Shown here one piece after another: positions 21,500 through 33,278 of a DNA stretch of 64,000 bases. The translations under genes and the position numbers were made by a program. The stretch is taken from assembly GCA_944990035.1 (NCBI GenBank), contig CALYLX010000082.1, positions 62,001-126,000 of the forward strand. The letters are read 5' to 3'. Every line of letters begins with the position of its first letter. The first letter of the stretch is position 1. Under the pieces are notes generated by a model. The model saw nothing but the letters and a program-made list of their open reading frames with translations, was not told the DNA's origin and made no database searches. The stretch comes from Clitopilus passeckerianus. Lineage: Eukaryota; Basidiomycota; Agaricomycetes; Agaricales; Entolomataceae.

Positions 21500-23135
21500 G
21501 GGATAAAAGGCACAGGAGTCGTCGACTCGGACTAGGATAGGGTACGATGGAATACATCGAATGCCGGCACCAACAGCAGGAGGAAGCACGACCCATTCCT
21601 TCCTGCGGACGGCTAGGGAAGATAAGGTGGCATGTTGAGAATGCGTCACATAAGAGAGGGATGCGAAGGCTGCGGTTTCATATGAGGTCATGGAGACGTT
21701 GCTGCCAGTGGTGTATGGGTCCACGACGGGTATGTTTCGGTGTTTCCAGGGGTGGAAGCCAGCGTCCACCCTATCCCTCCGTCTCATTCCTTCAGCAAGC
21801 GGTGCCCGTCTTCTTCGTCCTCTCCTTCTCCATGTCTTTCCTTCCGCCGCAGACAACTCGTATGAACAAAATTCCTGCGAGCGTAGGCTAGGATGGGTAT
21901 TCTGATGTTGACGGGAGGCAAGGCTCCGGATGGTTCGTATCTTGTCGACATCGTCCTTCTCCCCCATGTCTCCAACGAGACGGCCGTAATGTTCGTCTCC
22001 TCCTCGTGCGCCTTATCCTCTCACACCCCCTCTACAAACCCCCTCTCCCTGGTTCTTCTCCAACTCCAACCGATAAAAATCACCGCCACAGACAACCCAG
22101 CCTTCCATCCACCCACTCTACCATCAACGCCCTGAACTACATTCCACAAGAAGCCAGATTGAGGCAGCGACAGCAGCATGAGCCACGGAACACGCAGAGG
22201 TCGATGCTTCTCCGGCCAAGTAGAGGTAATAATGAACGGGACCATAATTGTCGATCACGTCGCTTCTGGGGTTGACGAAAAAAGAGACCAGAAGCGTATG
22301 CAGTGGATGTTTGGTATGATGTTACAGTGGTACGACGCGCAGGGTCCATGGAACCGGAAGCCTCCGCTGTTTCTGCTGCCGCTGCTTGGTATGTGGTGAA
22401 AGACCGATATGGCTGGATGGTTGTGGTAGCGATTTTTTGATATTCCATGCCATCTCCTTCCTGGACGGCGTAGAACGTGCGTCTCCAGAGGCAGCAGACG
22501 CTGCTGTTGCATGCGGAACCCAAGTTGAGGAAGTTGCCAGCAGAGAACGAGCATCGGCCTATTGAGTATACGCTCTTGAAGGAATACATCTGTCCAAACG
22601 CACGTCAGCACCATTCCACGAGGAAGGAACTCAGAGGCGATAGAAGTACCCTTTACATCTCCATTACTTGAGTGTTCCACTTGACCCTCAAAAGTAGATA
22701 TCGGAGGGAGATGGATGCCAAGTCATCCTCGAAGGCTTGATACACTAGAACCGTCGACCAGAACCTTATCCCGGCAACAGAAGATCAGCATCATCAACTT
22801 GTCCCAGAATGACAGTAATAGCATACCTGGACCACCAGGCTCGAGTCTCCCAGCCACTTCCCTGATATCTTCCGCCGTTTTCGCATGGCCTACACCATAA
22901 ACGTCAACTTAAATCGCATCCACCATCCAGCCCAACATACAGACCAGTCAAAATGGCGGATGTTACTGCTCAGACCCTTCTCGTCCTCTCCACACCCCAG
23001 AAGGCAACATCCAGATCTTCACCGGCAAGTTTTTCGAGAGAGATAGAATAGAAGAGGTTGAGCGACGATGATGGAAAGAAGAAAGAAGAAATTCCGGGAT
23101 CCGACAGCTCCTTCCGACTCAAGCATCAACTTCAT
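21500..23135 (+). repeat. Dispersed composite repeat, unit 3
   Basis: Modules 2 (21507-21565), 3 (about 21590-21740), 4 (22690-22880), 5 (22900-22990, ACCAGTCAAAATGGCG) and 6 (23065-23135, AATTCCGGGATCCGACA) occur in the same order and strand as in unit 1. Open frames in it are not conserved between copies. Confidence 0.55.
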
Positions 23136-23311
23136 CAGGAACGCCTCTGAATTGGCGGATACCTCAGAAACTCAGTATGTCGCTTTGGGAAATAATAAAG
23201 AATGTATAACAAGGCTATAGAGTGAATCCAGCTACCCGTTGAGCTGGTTTAGCCGTAGCCGATGCATAAGCCAAAGTATTCACCTTGAAAAAAACCGAAG
23301 TGCTATCAATC

Positions 23312-23362
23312 TATGATCGGGAGTCTAACCCTGGAAGCGACGATCGCTACGCCAAGTGGTCA
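23312..23362 (-). repeat. Degenerate tRNA-like sequence, short
   Basis: The minus strand carries CTTGGCGTAGCGATCG (A-box-like) and GGGTTAGACTCCC (B box with one change), only about 50 nt overall. It lies 180 bp after repeat unit 3. Confidence 0.4.
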
Positions 23363-23439
23363 ATTGCGGAGTATGATAGTAATTCTGTCGACAGAGCTCC
23401 TGTGGGAAAAGGAACGTATTAACCAGCCAAACGCATTCC

Positions 23440-23515
23440 GCATCCCAGGAGTCGAACCTAGATTACGGGCATACATCCACACATCCTCTCAGCACTCCAT
23501 CCGAAACTTATGGAC
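23440..23515 (-). repeat. Degenerate tRNA-like sequence
   Basis: The minus strand carries a B box AGGTTCGACTCCTGGG near its 3' end; the A box is weak. Confidence 0.4.
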
Positions 23516-23697
23516 GAATGGCGCTATTTATCGTTTGGAAATAATGTCGATATATCACATGATCTGTGATTCTGGGCACCTGCGAAGCTAGTTGAGATTT
23601 AGTCTCGTTCATAACTAGTGAACATGGTCGCCTGATGGAATCCCCTCATACAACTTGGCCCCACTGAATGAAGAAAGAACCACATCTAAACTCGAAT

Positions 23698-23772
23698 GGG
23701 TTGAAGTACCGGCTTCGAACCCTGTACAGCTCAGTAAAGAACTCGCACGCCAGACCAGTTCGCCAAGTATAC
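23698..23772 (-). repeat. Degenerate tRNA-like sequence
   Basis: The minus strand runs from TATACTTGGCGAACTGG (A-box-like) to a B box GGGTTCGAAGCC; no acceptor stem. Confidence 0.4.
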
Positions 23773-23990
23773 CATTCAACGACTAAAGCAACAATGTATT
23801 CACCACACAAGGCAAGCTCGCACAAGGCAGTAGTCTACGTGCCGTCATTCTGTAGTGGACGTTGAACATACACCACAACAATTCTGCACTCAGTCGCTTC
23901 CTATTAAAGAACTTTCCTTTTCGGCGCCAGGCCTACGTACTAGGCCACCTAGATACAGATAAAATAAACTGAGCGACAGAAACCATCGGA

Positions 23991-24063
23991 ACACCGTCCA
24001 TGGGAGTCGAACCCAGAAACGGCTGGTCGCTACCAGCGTAGCCATTACACCAAACTACCGTCT
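23991..24063 (-). repeat. tRNA-like sequence with good internal arms
   Basis: The minus strand has TAGTTTGGTGTAATGGCTACG (20-base A-box region plus one), a GCTGG/CCAGC anticodon-type stem and TCTGGGTTCGACTCCCA. The ends GACGGTA and GGACGGT are similar to each other but not complementary, so no acceptor stem forms. Confidence 0.45.
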
Positions 24064-24245
24064 AAAGAAACCGATCTCAAGTCCGATATATAGAGTAGAT
24101 GCTTGGCTGTTCATTCGTTTTCCGAAGCTCGTGAAAATATATAACCTCCCGACGAAAGATCACGAAGTAATGACGTTCTTCGGAGGGGCCTTATACACCA
24201 CTTCTAACAGAAGAAAAAGTAAGAACCTCATTTCGAATGAGTAAT

Positions 24246-24330
24246 GCCGACTCAGGGAGTCGAACCCGAATCGCAGCATTCAAAGCACGCTCCAACTGTA
24301 CCAGTATACAACTGGACTAGGTACGCTGCT
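24246..24330 (-). repeat. Degenerate tRNA-like sequence, Gln-like loop
   Basis: The minus strand has an AGCGT/ATGCT stem closing GCTTTGA and a B box CGGGTTCGACTCCC. The tail at about 24331-24360 (GGAGAGACGAGCACTATA) is similar to the tail at 19609-19630. Confidence 0.4.
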
Positions 24331-24427
24331 TATCGTTTGGAGAGACGAGCACTATATCCGGTGCCATCTGTTTCCTGTGATACGATCCCCTGTGGATCGG
24401 TTGAAAAAAACACGAGGACACAGGTTA

Positions 24428-24556
24428 GTGGGAGAAAAATGTGGGCGGTAATAGTACAGTGCAATATCAGGAATCGAACCCAGCTGCGATCTTGACCTCG
24501 GGACGGCTACACCATATGTGCTAATGAAAAATCAGATCTTTAGAAAATATACGCCC
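24428..24556 (-). repeat. SINE-like tRNA-derived element, copy A
   Basis: Contains A box TAGCACATATGGTGTAG and B box GGGTTCGATTCC on the minus strand (24463-24526). It shares sequence outside the tRNA-like part with copy B at 36030-36160: AGATCTGAT upstream and TTTTTCTCCCA downstream. Shared flanks show the pair was duplicated as a roughly 125-bp unit, as expected for a SINE. Confidence 0.55.
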
Positions 24557-25339
24557 GACCTCTAGCTTCTCCGCTTCACCCGGAATTAACAGGAACAAGT
24601 GATTCACAAGTGCAGAAGGTTGAGCATTGAGGCGTTAACACCTGACCTTCAAGTTCAAGAACAGAGTAACGAGATATATTCCATCAATATAATCATACAG
24701 TCGACCTCAATTACTTCGATCAAGTCCGACCACCCATGTGACCGTGAGTATTTTTGCCCCACCAATTATATACTCCTTCTCTACGTTTCTCACGCTCCTT
24801 CATCTCCAGCAACGAGGATCGCCAACACCTTCCCTTACAACGCTCGCTTCCACATTCTGCCGTGTAGCCTAATTCACCGTACCGGAGACACTCTCCACTT
24901 TGCTTTCACTTCTCTATGGTTTCCAGCGCCGTATTATCCAATGCCTACAGGGTTTCAGGAGAGGGTTTGTGCCTCATTAGTCCTAGCAGCTATCACACCT
25001 AGGAGCATTTCCGTAAGTACTCCAGAATCCAGACGACAATTGCCAAATTCCACGTCATTTTTCTCCCACTTTCCTTGATTTTATGTAACCGTTGCTCCGT
25101 TTTACTCACTGACATATTATCGCACAGCCAGAATTTGTTTTTTAAATGTGTCATCAGCTCCTTTTCATTCAATATCATCGGTTCCATTCAGGTGGGCCTC
25201 CACATTCAAAGTGAGCTATGTTTCTTGGCGCTCCGACGTGTACATATTTAAATTGGACCCCTTCCCCCAGATAGGTTCAATCAACATCCATTCCGATCAT
25301 TGACACCTACTCGACATTTATCGCTACAATATTCTCATC
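24557..25339. other. Intergenic stretch upstream of the Helitron companion gene
   Basis: No gene family recognised. A frame at 24599-25078 lacks recognisable motifs. The 5' end of the Helitron (a TC terminus) may lie here, but cannot be fixed by eye. Confidence 0.35.
25243..25253 (+). promoter_or_regulatory. TATA-like element
   Basis: ATATTTAAATT lies about 90 bp before the ATG at 25340, a plausible core promoter for the Helitron companion gene. Assigned by sequence only. Confidence 0.35.
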
Positions 25340-26481
25340 ATGCCCAACGGTTCAGCAATCATTACCGGCATCCTGGGTTGCAAGAACGGCCGCCCTTCGT
25401 CTAACAACGTCAAATCTCGCGTTTATGCCTACGACGCTGAGATCTTTCTCGGCGAAGACGAAAACGCGAACCCTCAAACTGCACTCGGTCTTCTCCATTA
25501 CTTCCTCCCCACTTCTGTTACCGAACGGCCGGCCGATGACTTCGCTTACTACATCAGTGGCAAAGTCGTATCTATGCCGCCTGACTTTGAAGTTGGAGAC
25601 GGATACTCGGTTGACCAATATGATATGTTGATCGAAGCACAGACGGTATGACTTTCTCCACGATCCATCATGCACAGTTCTCATTACTCCCTCCAGATGT
25701 TTCATGTGGAAGACGCAGTTCCTGTACCTCCTACCGTAGTCTTGGCAGGTGTAGTACGTTTACTCTTTATACCTCTATATTTCTCGACTGTCTAACCAAT
25801 ATTTTGAAGATCGGGGAAAAATTTGACAAAACCCATTTCAATTTCGACATCATGCAGTATGCACTTGGAGATACACGCCTTGCCTCCTTCGAAGCCCAGG
25901 GTCAAGTGGGCAATAATCGGTTCGACAAACTCAACATCCGCCTCAGCTCCCACTGTGCTTTAACTGGCGTCATTACTGGAGAGAGCGTGGATGGCTCTGA
26001 TGAGGTCGGAAAATGTATCCCCTTCGAGTTTTTCGACATTGGTTTTATCTCGGGCGATGGAGGAAGCAAGTCATCTCCTCGCAAAGGTCCGTGTTCATCT
26101 TAGACCGTCCTCATACACTCTTCTAACTAAATTTAGGGAAATCTTCGAGCTTCTGGGGAAACAAAGATACCGAAAGCTCCCCTTCGAAGTCCAAGTCGTC
26201 TACGTCGCCTTCAAAGCGCGGGCCATCCAAGTCGCCATCAAAGCCGGGACCTTCAAAGGCTTCAACCCAGGCTGCCCCTGTCACACCAAAGGGGAAGGGT
26301 AAGCGAAAGGCCGTCGAACCTGAAGAAATCGTTTCCGTAAGCCTTCCATTTAATTAATATCCAATTCTATTCTGACATAATGATGCTCTCTGCTGTCTAG
26401 GATCCTGCAACTGAACCTGCATCGGAGACGGAAGTTGAACAGCCTGCCAAGAAGAAGCTTCGCCGATTGACCAAGAAATAA
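25340..26481 (+). CDS. Helitron-associated protein of unknown function, possible ssDNA-binding type
   Basis: Five exons (25340-25645, 25697-25753, 25810-26086, 26137-26336, 26401-26481) with agreeing phases give 306 residues. The first 230 residues are a compact, beta-rich region (GSAIITGILGCKNGRP, FAYYISGKVVSMP, THFNFDIMQYALGDTRLASF). The tail is Ser/Pro/Lys-rich (SPSKRGPSKSPSKPGP) and ends with a basic nuclear-localisation-like KKKLRRLTKK. The gene ends 68 bp before the Helitron Rep start, on the same strand. I recall similar uncharacterised proteins next to Helitron helicases in Agaricomycetes, and a duplicated OB-like fold would fit, but this is inference. No catalytic motif is visible. 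It could be a Helitron accessory gene or captured host gene. Confidence 0.7.
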
Positions 26482-26549
26482 ATCTTTATACGTACTCTTT
26501 CACTATTTTTCATGTACTTTTCATCTGTTGTTGAACACAACATCAATAC

Positions 26550-29500
26550 ATGCCTTTATCTCGAGAAGACGAAAGATTTCGTAGCCGTCGTCGGCGCCTT
26601 GAAGCATCTCAAAGAAATGTCCCTCATCAGCAAGACATTGACCGTGGTCAGCACCACCGCCAAATTGAACAAGCGCACAGAAGACAGCACAGACGAGATG
26701 AAGTTAGCCATCGCCGTGAAGCTCGCCGCTCATCTCCATGGTGGGAGACATTTCACACTGCTATGACTCGGTCCAGATGGCAGCCACCAACGTGGAATCG
26801 CCAATGCCCGCATTGTATGGCACGCCTTCTCAGTTGCGAAGATAATAGTTTCTGCTGTAATAATGGATCCCACATTGCTCCCCAACTACCTCCTCTACCT
26901 CCCGGAATCGCGTCAATATCCAATCAACCAAACGCTTCATCGCTTTCTCGAAAACTCAACAATCTTTTTTCTTTCACCGCTATTGGTGTCTCTGGCGGGT
27001 TTGAACATTTCAACACCGGACTTTCAAGTGTCGCAATCACAGGCCGCACCTACCATCGCATCTTCGACATCAGCACCCCAAATCATTCCCTTCATTGGTT
27101 TCTCTATGATGAAACTGAAAGAGAGACACAAGGGGTCTCTCAGAATGTCCCAGTCCAGTGGATACGTTCAGTAAAAACTGACCTTGACCGTGTCAACCCT
27201 TATGTGCACGAGCTATATCACTTCCCAAGCACATGGACCCCAGGAGAGGAAAACACATCAGTCTTGGAACTCTCCGATGGATCTTCCGGTGGCGACTTTG
27301 CAGCAATAATGCACGCACGTAACAGCACGATAATGCGCCCCCGCTCCATTTTAATATGGAATCAGTCTGACGAAGAACCGTCTTTCATTCCTGTCTTCAG
27401 TCAACACTACGAGCCCCTGCAGTACGCTGTTCTTTTTCCTAACGGAGACCATGGCTGGGGCTTAATTCCCGATCCCAACAACCCTTCACACCTTCGCCGT
27501 CCCAGTCCACTCACGCAACGCCAAAGGTACAAGAGCCGCCTTCTCACAGATGACCGCTTTCTCAAATTTGGCCGACTCGCTTCAGAATACATTGTCGACA
27601 TGTATTCTCGCATGGAAGAAGAACGTCTTCAATTCATCAGAAAGGGTCGCATTGATCACATCAGCAAAACAGCAGGTACCTTGATAACACTTGGACATAA
27701 CTTGAGGAACCTTGAAATCATCTCAAGTTGTTTTCAAGTAGTAATTGCCTCAAGTAGCTCAAGCTAGGTTCCAATCTTGAAACTTTACTTGAGGAACTTT
27801 TCTCAAGAGGGCTCTCAAGTAAGATCAAGATTCTGTCAAGAAGAGCTTTCAAGAGGTAGTCAAGTAATCTCAAACAAGCTCTCAATTAGGCTCAAATTCA
27901 TACAATTTTTGAAATAGCATAATATTAGATGAAAATCTAGTCTAAAACAGAGCTACAGAGTAAAAGAAAAATGAAATGCACTTGACCCCCTCCATAGCAG
28001 GTGCTGTGGCTGTGCAAAAAGCGGCACATGCCAGCAGCACCCATCCAAACCACCCCCTCTCCAATGCCCTCCCTTCTCCCTAGCCAGATGTAGATGATGT
28101 TGGTAATGGAAGTGAATAAGTTGGGTGGAATGAGTTGAAGTGGGTGATGAGCTGGCAGCTGTGGTCTGGAAAAATGCACCTGCTAGACCTATGAAAACTA
28201 GTCTAGAGCCCATAGTTAGTGGTAAAGACAACCCAAAATGTTAAAAAAGCGCACCTAAAGGGTTTTCCACCTACACTGGGTCTCCCTGAGGCTACCAAGC
28301 CTCCCCTCTCCCCCTCCTAGCCCTTCCTCAACTGTCCAGAAGCTTCATACTGCTATTTTCGATGAGAGAGGAAGGATACATGTTGGACTTGGTAGTGGAA
28401 AAGGAGAGAAAAGGTGATGTGCTGGCAGAATCTGACGTGTGTCAACTGTGTGATGGAACTTTCCCACGCTTGATAGATAAGAGATTGAAAGCCATTTATT
28501 AAAGATCCAGTGGGTTTATTAAAAATCGGACTTCAGATTTAGATTTCTGAGGTAGAAAAACAGTACCAGAGTAGATAAAATAAGAAGTTAATATATATTT
28601 TTGTAGTGCAGCCCACCAATGCCTGTCAGATCCAAAAGACTTAGCCATTTTTCAACAAAATTCAGCCATTATTTTTATATACCCTAAACAGGTTTAAATC
28701 ATAGTTTTTAGTGTTAGAAAAGTGAAAAGTACACTTTATATACTGTCTAAAGCCCTTGAGCTCAATAGTTTAGTATAGCTTGGTTGTACTTGATCAGCTA
28801 CTTGAAACCTACTTGAAAGGGCAACTTTGTATTGAAAAACCCAGAACAAACTTGATGGTAATAGAATAGGATATTTGTAGCTTTAGAATATATTTTATAT
28901 TTTGTTGGTCAAGACATATTTCAAATTGCATACAAGTTGTGCTCAAGTTAAGTTCAAGTAGCATGCCAAGCACTGTATCTTGGAATAGTACTTGAGACCA
29001 ATTTGATGTACTTGAAAAAAATTTCAAGCTGGTTTCAAGTCACCTCTTTTTCAAGTTGCCTCAAGTGCTTTGCCGTTTTGCTGATGCAGGCTGCCAGTCA
29101 GGACAACGATGAGGATCATGAACAAGACGACAACTCAATTGACATTCACCTGCCAGTTGGGTTTCTCGGCTCTCACAAGTGGGCTTCTAATGAAACGGCC
29201 GACTGCATGGCACTTGCTCGAGAGTATGGTCAACCGTCACTCTTCATTACAATGACCTGCAACACAGAATGGCCGGAAATTGTTAGCAGACTCGCCCCTG
29301 GCCAATCTGCTTATGACATCCCGACTATTATTGTTCGTGCTTTCAAATTTCGATGTGCTCGATTAATCAAGCTACTTGAATCGAAATTTGGAAGCATTCT
29401 ATACCTCATCAAAGTGATCGAGTTCCAGAAACGCGGCCTCCCCCATGCCCATATTGTTATGAAGGTATGCCAGAACACTCTCACTTATTGGCCTTTTCTG

Positions 29501-32328
29501 ATCATGAGTCCTTTTAGATGGAACATGATGTTCCAATCGAAAAGATTGACCACATAATCACCCAAGAGTTGCCCAAGAACAACCCTGCCCTTCGTGCCAA
29601 AGTCAAAAAATACATGACACACGGCATTGACCACTTGACACGGGAGAACAGTCGCTGCAGACGTGGAAATCGATGCATCTACGGTTTCCCGCATCCTATT
29701 ACACCTGTCACCTGGGTCGACGAGGATGGCTGCGTACATCTCAAATGCCTCACCGAAGAAGAAGGCTGGATCGCATCCCATATCCCAGAACTGATTGATG
29801 AATTAGACTGTCACATATTTGTCGACGTCTCTTTCACAGTTACAGTTTTCATGTACCTGTATAAATATCTATTCAAGGGACCCGATCACACCCAGTTCTC
29901 CATCAAAGATGCCGATGCTGAGACCCACCACATCAATGAAGCTCGCGACCGCTCTGAAGGACGATACCTATCAGCAGACGAGGGTGTATGGCGTATCCTG
30001 GGATACAACATTACTACCAAACGACCTGCAGTAAAACGCCTCTTCGCGCATCTTCCCGGTGCAAACCTTGCCCAATTTGGTGAAGGTGGATCTACAGCCT
30101 CAAAACTCATCCGATACTTCCACCGACCCCGTTCCCCTATCTTTGACGACATGCTGTTCACCGAATATTATCAGAAAGCCTGCACCTACCCGTACCACGG
30201 CCTGGACGAGTTAGCAGATGACGAATACCTTGAAGAGCCAATTCATGGTGCCTCACGACAGAAAGTACGGCTCCGGCGAAGTAGACAGCCGGTGGTTGGG
30301 CGGATAGACTATATTAGCCCAACCGCAGGCGAGCTCTTCTACCTCAGGTGCATTCTGATGGAAAAGCCCGCTCGGTCGTTCCCTGAGCTTCGCACTGTCA
30401 ATGCACATGTTTTCGTAACGTTCCAGGAGGCAGCAATAGAACTCGGGCTATTTTCAACCATTGACGAAGGCCGTTTTGCCTTAGAAGAAGCTGTTGCGAT
30501 GTGTATGGCGCCCTCACAGCTCAGATTCCTCTTCTCTCGCATCATCCTGGAAGGTTACCCAGCCTGCCCCCTTTGGGAACAGTTTCACGAACACTTGGCA
30601 CTTGATTACTTGACTCGATCTGCATCTCAAGATCTTGCTGATGATCGCGCTCTCATTGACATTGAACATGCTATTGAGGACAGTGGACGATCACTCCCTG
30701 ATTTTGGCTTGCCTGAGCCGGGTATCCGGTCACCTGAAGTACTAGCAGAACGAGAAGCTTTTGAGAGCCGTAGAGAGGAGCTCAGAGGTCACGCAGATGA
30801 AATGGTTGCCTTGATGAACGAAGAACAAAAGAACACATTCGACACATTATACAGCCACATCAAATCTGCAACCCGCGACTCAAACAACGCCTTTTTCCTC
30901 GAAGGAAAGCCAGGAAGAGGAAAGACTTTCGTGGTTGAGGCTCTTTGCTGCAGGCTTCGAGCTGAAAGTCACATTGTTCTTACAGTTGGAACAAGCGCGC
31001 TAGCAGCATCACTACACGAACGAGGTCGGACGGCACATAATCTCTTCAGAATTCCAGTCAACGAGGTGGGCAATTAAGCAACAGACACATTAATCATTAC
31101 TGACAAAGATACAGGAAAATGCGAACATTGTCTCGCTAATCCACCCCCATACCTACCGAGCCGAACTAATTCAATCAGCCACTGCCATAGTTTGGGAGGA
31201 ACTTGCCAGTGCTAACAAGGCCGCCGTCGAATGTACAGATGAAATTTGCCAAGCCATCACAGGATCAACACAGGCGTTCGGTGGTATTCCATCGGACTTG
31301 GAGATTTTTGCCAAGTCGCACCTGTAGTGAGAGGCCAAGGTCCGACACCCACCCGGCTAGCCTCAATTAAATCCTCCCATCTCTGGCTGTCATTCAAGCT
31401 GGCATCTCTTCATCACCCACACCGATCCGCTACAGACCCAGAGTATACAGCATTTGTCGATGAAATTGGAGAGAACCACCTTAGCCCCACAGTTGATTTG
31501 AAGATTCTGCGGCGTCTCAAGTCAATTAATGAGGTGATCTCTTTTCTTTTTCCAGATGACGTACTTCAGGATCCGCCTAAATGCCTAACCCGGGCATTAC
31601 TTTCTCCGAAGAACCGTTACGTTGACGAATTTAATGCCAAGATTTTGCAGAAATTGCCAGGAAATTACGGTAAGTCCACAACAGCTTGACAGGCATAACA
31701 ACTTAACAAGACATACTGACACCGGGTCACCTTTCAAGTCACTTATCCTTCAACAAACACTATCAAGGAAAGAGATGCGGTTCTTACGGATCCTACCGAC
31801 AGAGCAGAGCTCTCCCCCGAATGCTTATCCATGATAACCCAAAATGGTGTCCCACCTCACCAGCTTCGGCTGAAAACTGGAGCTGTCTGCGTGATTATGC
31901 GCAATATGAATGTTCGAAAAGGTTTGGTAAAGAATGCCCGAGTTATCGTGGAAAGGCTAAACCGGCGAGTGATTACAATACGGGTAATCAACAACAATAC
32001 AGGCCAGCTCAGCGAATCCGTTGCTATTCCCCGCATCCGATTTGACTTTACCCCTGCATGGACAAGTTGGACTGTCCAGCGTGTGCAGTTTCCCCTACGC
32101 CTTGCCTATTCCACAACATTTCATGGATGTGTTGGCCTAACGCTTGACAGGACAGTCATTGATCTTCGAACACCTGTTTTTGCTCATGGACAGCTGTACA
32201 CAGCCTTATCACGAGTGCGCCATAGAGATCACTCATGTACTTTACTCCCAGAAAGTAACGAAGGATCCTCTGAAAACTCTTCTATCTGTAGAATTACCAA
32301 TGTAGTGTACAACGAATTGTTAACGTAG
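26550..32328 (+). pseudogene. Helitron Rep/PIF1-like helicase, broken copy
   Basis: Exon blocks: 26550-27658, interrupted by a 1.43-kb insertion, then 29089-29464, 29518-31065, 31115 to about 31669, and 31739-32328, with introns 29465-29517, 31066-31114 and 31670-31738. The N-terminal block has HYEPLQYAVLFPNGDHGWG and EYIVDMYSRMEEERL (Helitron_like_N). The HUH motif is GLPHAHIVM, and the paired Tyr region is YLYKYLFKG. The PIF1 part has Walker A GKPGRGKT (unusual; GxxGxGKT expected), IVWEE as motif II, GDFCQVAPVVRG as motif III, and HGQLYTALSRVRHR at the C-terminus. At about 31284-31292 the frame shifts between QAFGGIP and IGLGDFCQ. Expected full length would be over 1500 residues. Confidence 0.88.
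27659..29086. mobile_element. Non-autonomous TIR element with CAAGT subterminal repeats, inserted in the Helitron
   Basis: Ends are 16-bp terminal inverted repeats, CATCAGCAAAACAGCA at 27659-27674 and the reverse complement of CATCAGCAAAACGGCA at 29071-29086 (15 of 16 match). Both subterminal 200-300 bp are dense in TCAAGT/ACTTGA. The interior is AT-rich and has no transposase frame. A CA dinucleotide flanks both sides (27657-27658 and 29087-29088). Removing the element with one CA rejoins ATTGATCA to GGCTGCC in the Helitron frame (RKGRIDQAASQDND). Superfamily is not recognised. Confidence 0.75.
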
Positions 32329-33278
32329 ACCGAATTAGAGACTCAGCAGCCGATTCAAACGACGGCGTAGCCGCATGTCTTGTATGAATGATCATAATAC
32401 GTCGTGGCCAGCTCCTGCTCGGAAGAAAAGAATTCCTGGTCCTCCCTCTGATATGCCAATCCCGAGAGTTGAACTCGGGGACCCATACCCGTGTCATATC
32501 CTGCGTTTTCTGAGTCGCAGCCACTGGAGCAGAGACGCTGTTATTGAGCGTACAGAATAGCACTATACCGTACAATCCGTGACATTTTGGCTTTGACAAG
32601 CGACACCAAAGATACCGTGCAAAATACCTCCAAGGGCTCGCTCGAAGCACTGCCTCGGTCACAGGGAAGCTCTCTTCCTTGGAAGAGCAGAATGAATTGG
32701 AAACTGGTGAGCGAGGAAAGTCCCCCCGCGGCCATCGCCGTAAAAAGTGATCGTAGGGAAATTGATCACAAACTTTAGGGCAGGTTCCTTGGTCTCGGAA
32801 CCACTTCCTCGCGAGTCACGACAACGATGCCTCAGCCTCTTCAACCTGTGCTACTTTTGGATCATCCTATTATTGCTAGTAGCGAAAGCCATTTGAAAAC
32901 CAACTTGTCACTGGCCTGGTTACGAGCGCCCATCTGTCAACCTACGGCATCCCCGAAAATGGAATAATGGAGGTAATTCCCTAAGCTTCACGGCAAATGT
33001 ATTACTCTTGGCAATGTCTTGGTCCTTGATACTCACCAACTACCAAGTATGGTGTTGAAGCCTGTCACCACACATCGGAGGGTGATGAACGCTGGTTTTC
33101 AAAGGAAGCCACCGCCCAGCCTAGCTTTAACTTCTTCCGTCCTCAAATTTGTATTTTTTGTCGAGCCAGCGTCCATAATACGTTAGATTCACCGCTGTAT
33201 ACACAGCTTCCACCCCAAGATGCAGCCCTATATTAGCCTCATCGATCTCACTGCCCAACCCAACCACCCACCGTCCAG
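32329..33278. other. Intergenic stretch after the Helitron
   Basis: Contains one tRNA-like sequence (listed separately) and should hold the 3' Helitron end and the promoter of the next gene. A small palindrome CGGCGTAGCCG at about 32360-32375 is the only hairpin candidate seen near the Helitron end; no CTRR terminus was confirmed. Confidence 0.35.
32458..32550 (-). repeat. tRNA-like sequence, Leu(CAG)-like
   Basis: The minus strand has CTGCG/CGCAG closing a loop with CTCAGAA, a long variable arm, and a perfect T arm CCGAG-TTCAACT-CTCGG. The 3' acceptor strand GATTGGC has no 5' partner, and the anticodon loop is 10 nt. Confidence 0.45.

Larger units (their letters stand above)
25340..32328 (+). 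mobile_element. Helitron (rolling-circle transposon), defective
   Basis: The coding core is one Rep/helicase gene at 26550-32328, with a probable companion gene upstream. True element ends (5' TC, 3' hairpin plus CTRR) were not found, so the limits given are those of coding sequence. The element is dead as it stands: it is split by a TIR insertion and carries a frameshift. Confidence 0.75.

Noticed and set aside
14458..24556. Calling the tRNA-like run a CRISPR or tandem array
   Set aside because: Spacing is irregular, the repeats are about 70 nt with internal promoter boxes, and there are no uniform short direct repeats.
27676..29089. Reading the 1.4-kb interruption of the Helitron as a large intron (GTACCT...GATGCAG)
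   Set aside because: Splicing at these sites gives a frame with an immediate stop, while excision at the 16-bp inverted repeats restores the frame exactly.
32329..32400. A Helitron 3' terminus at the CGGCGTAGCCG palindrome
   Set aside because: The stem is short and no CTRR end followed by T was found at a suitable distance, so it was not called.
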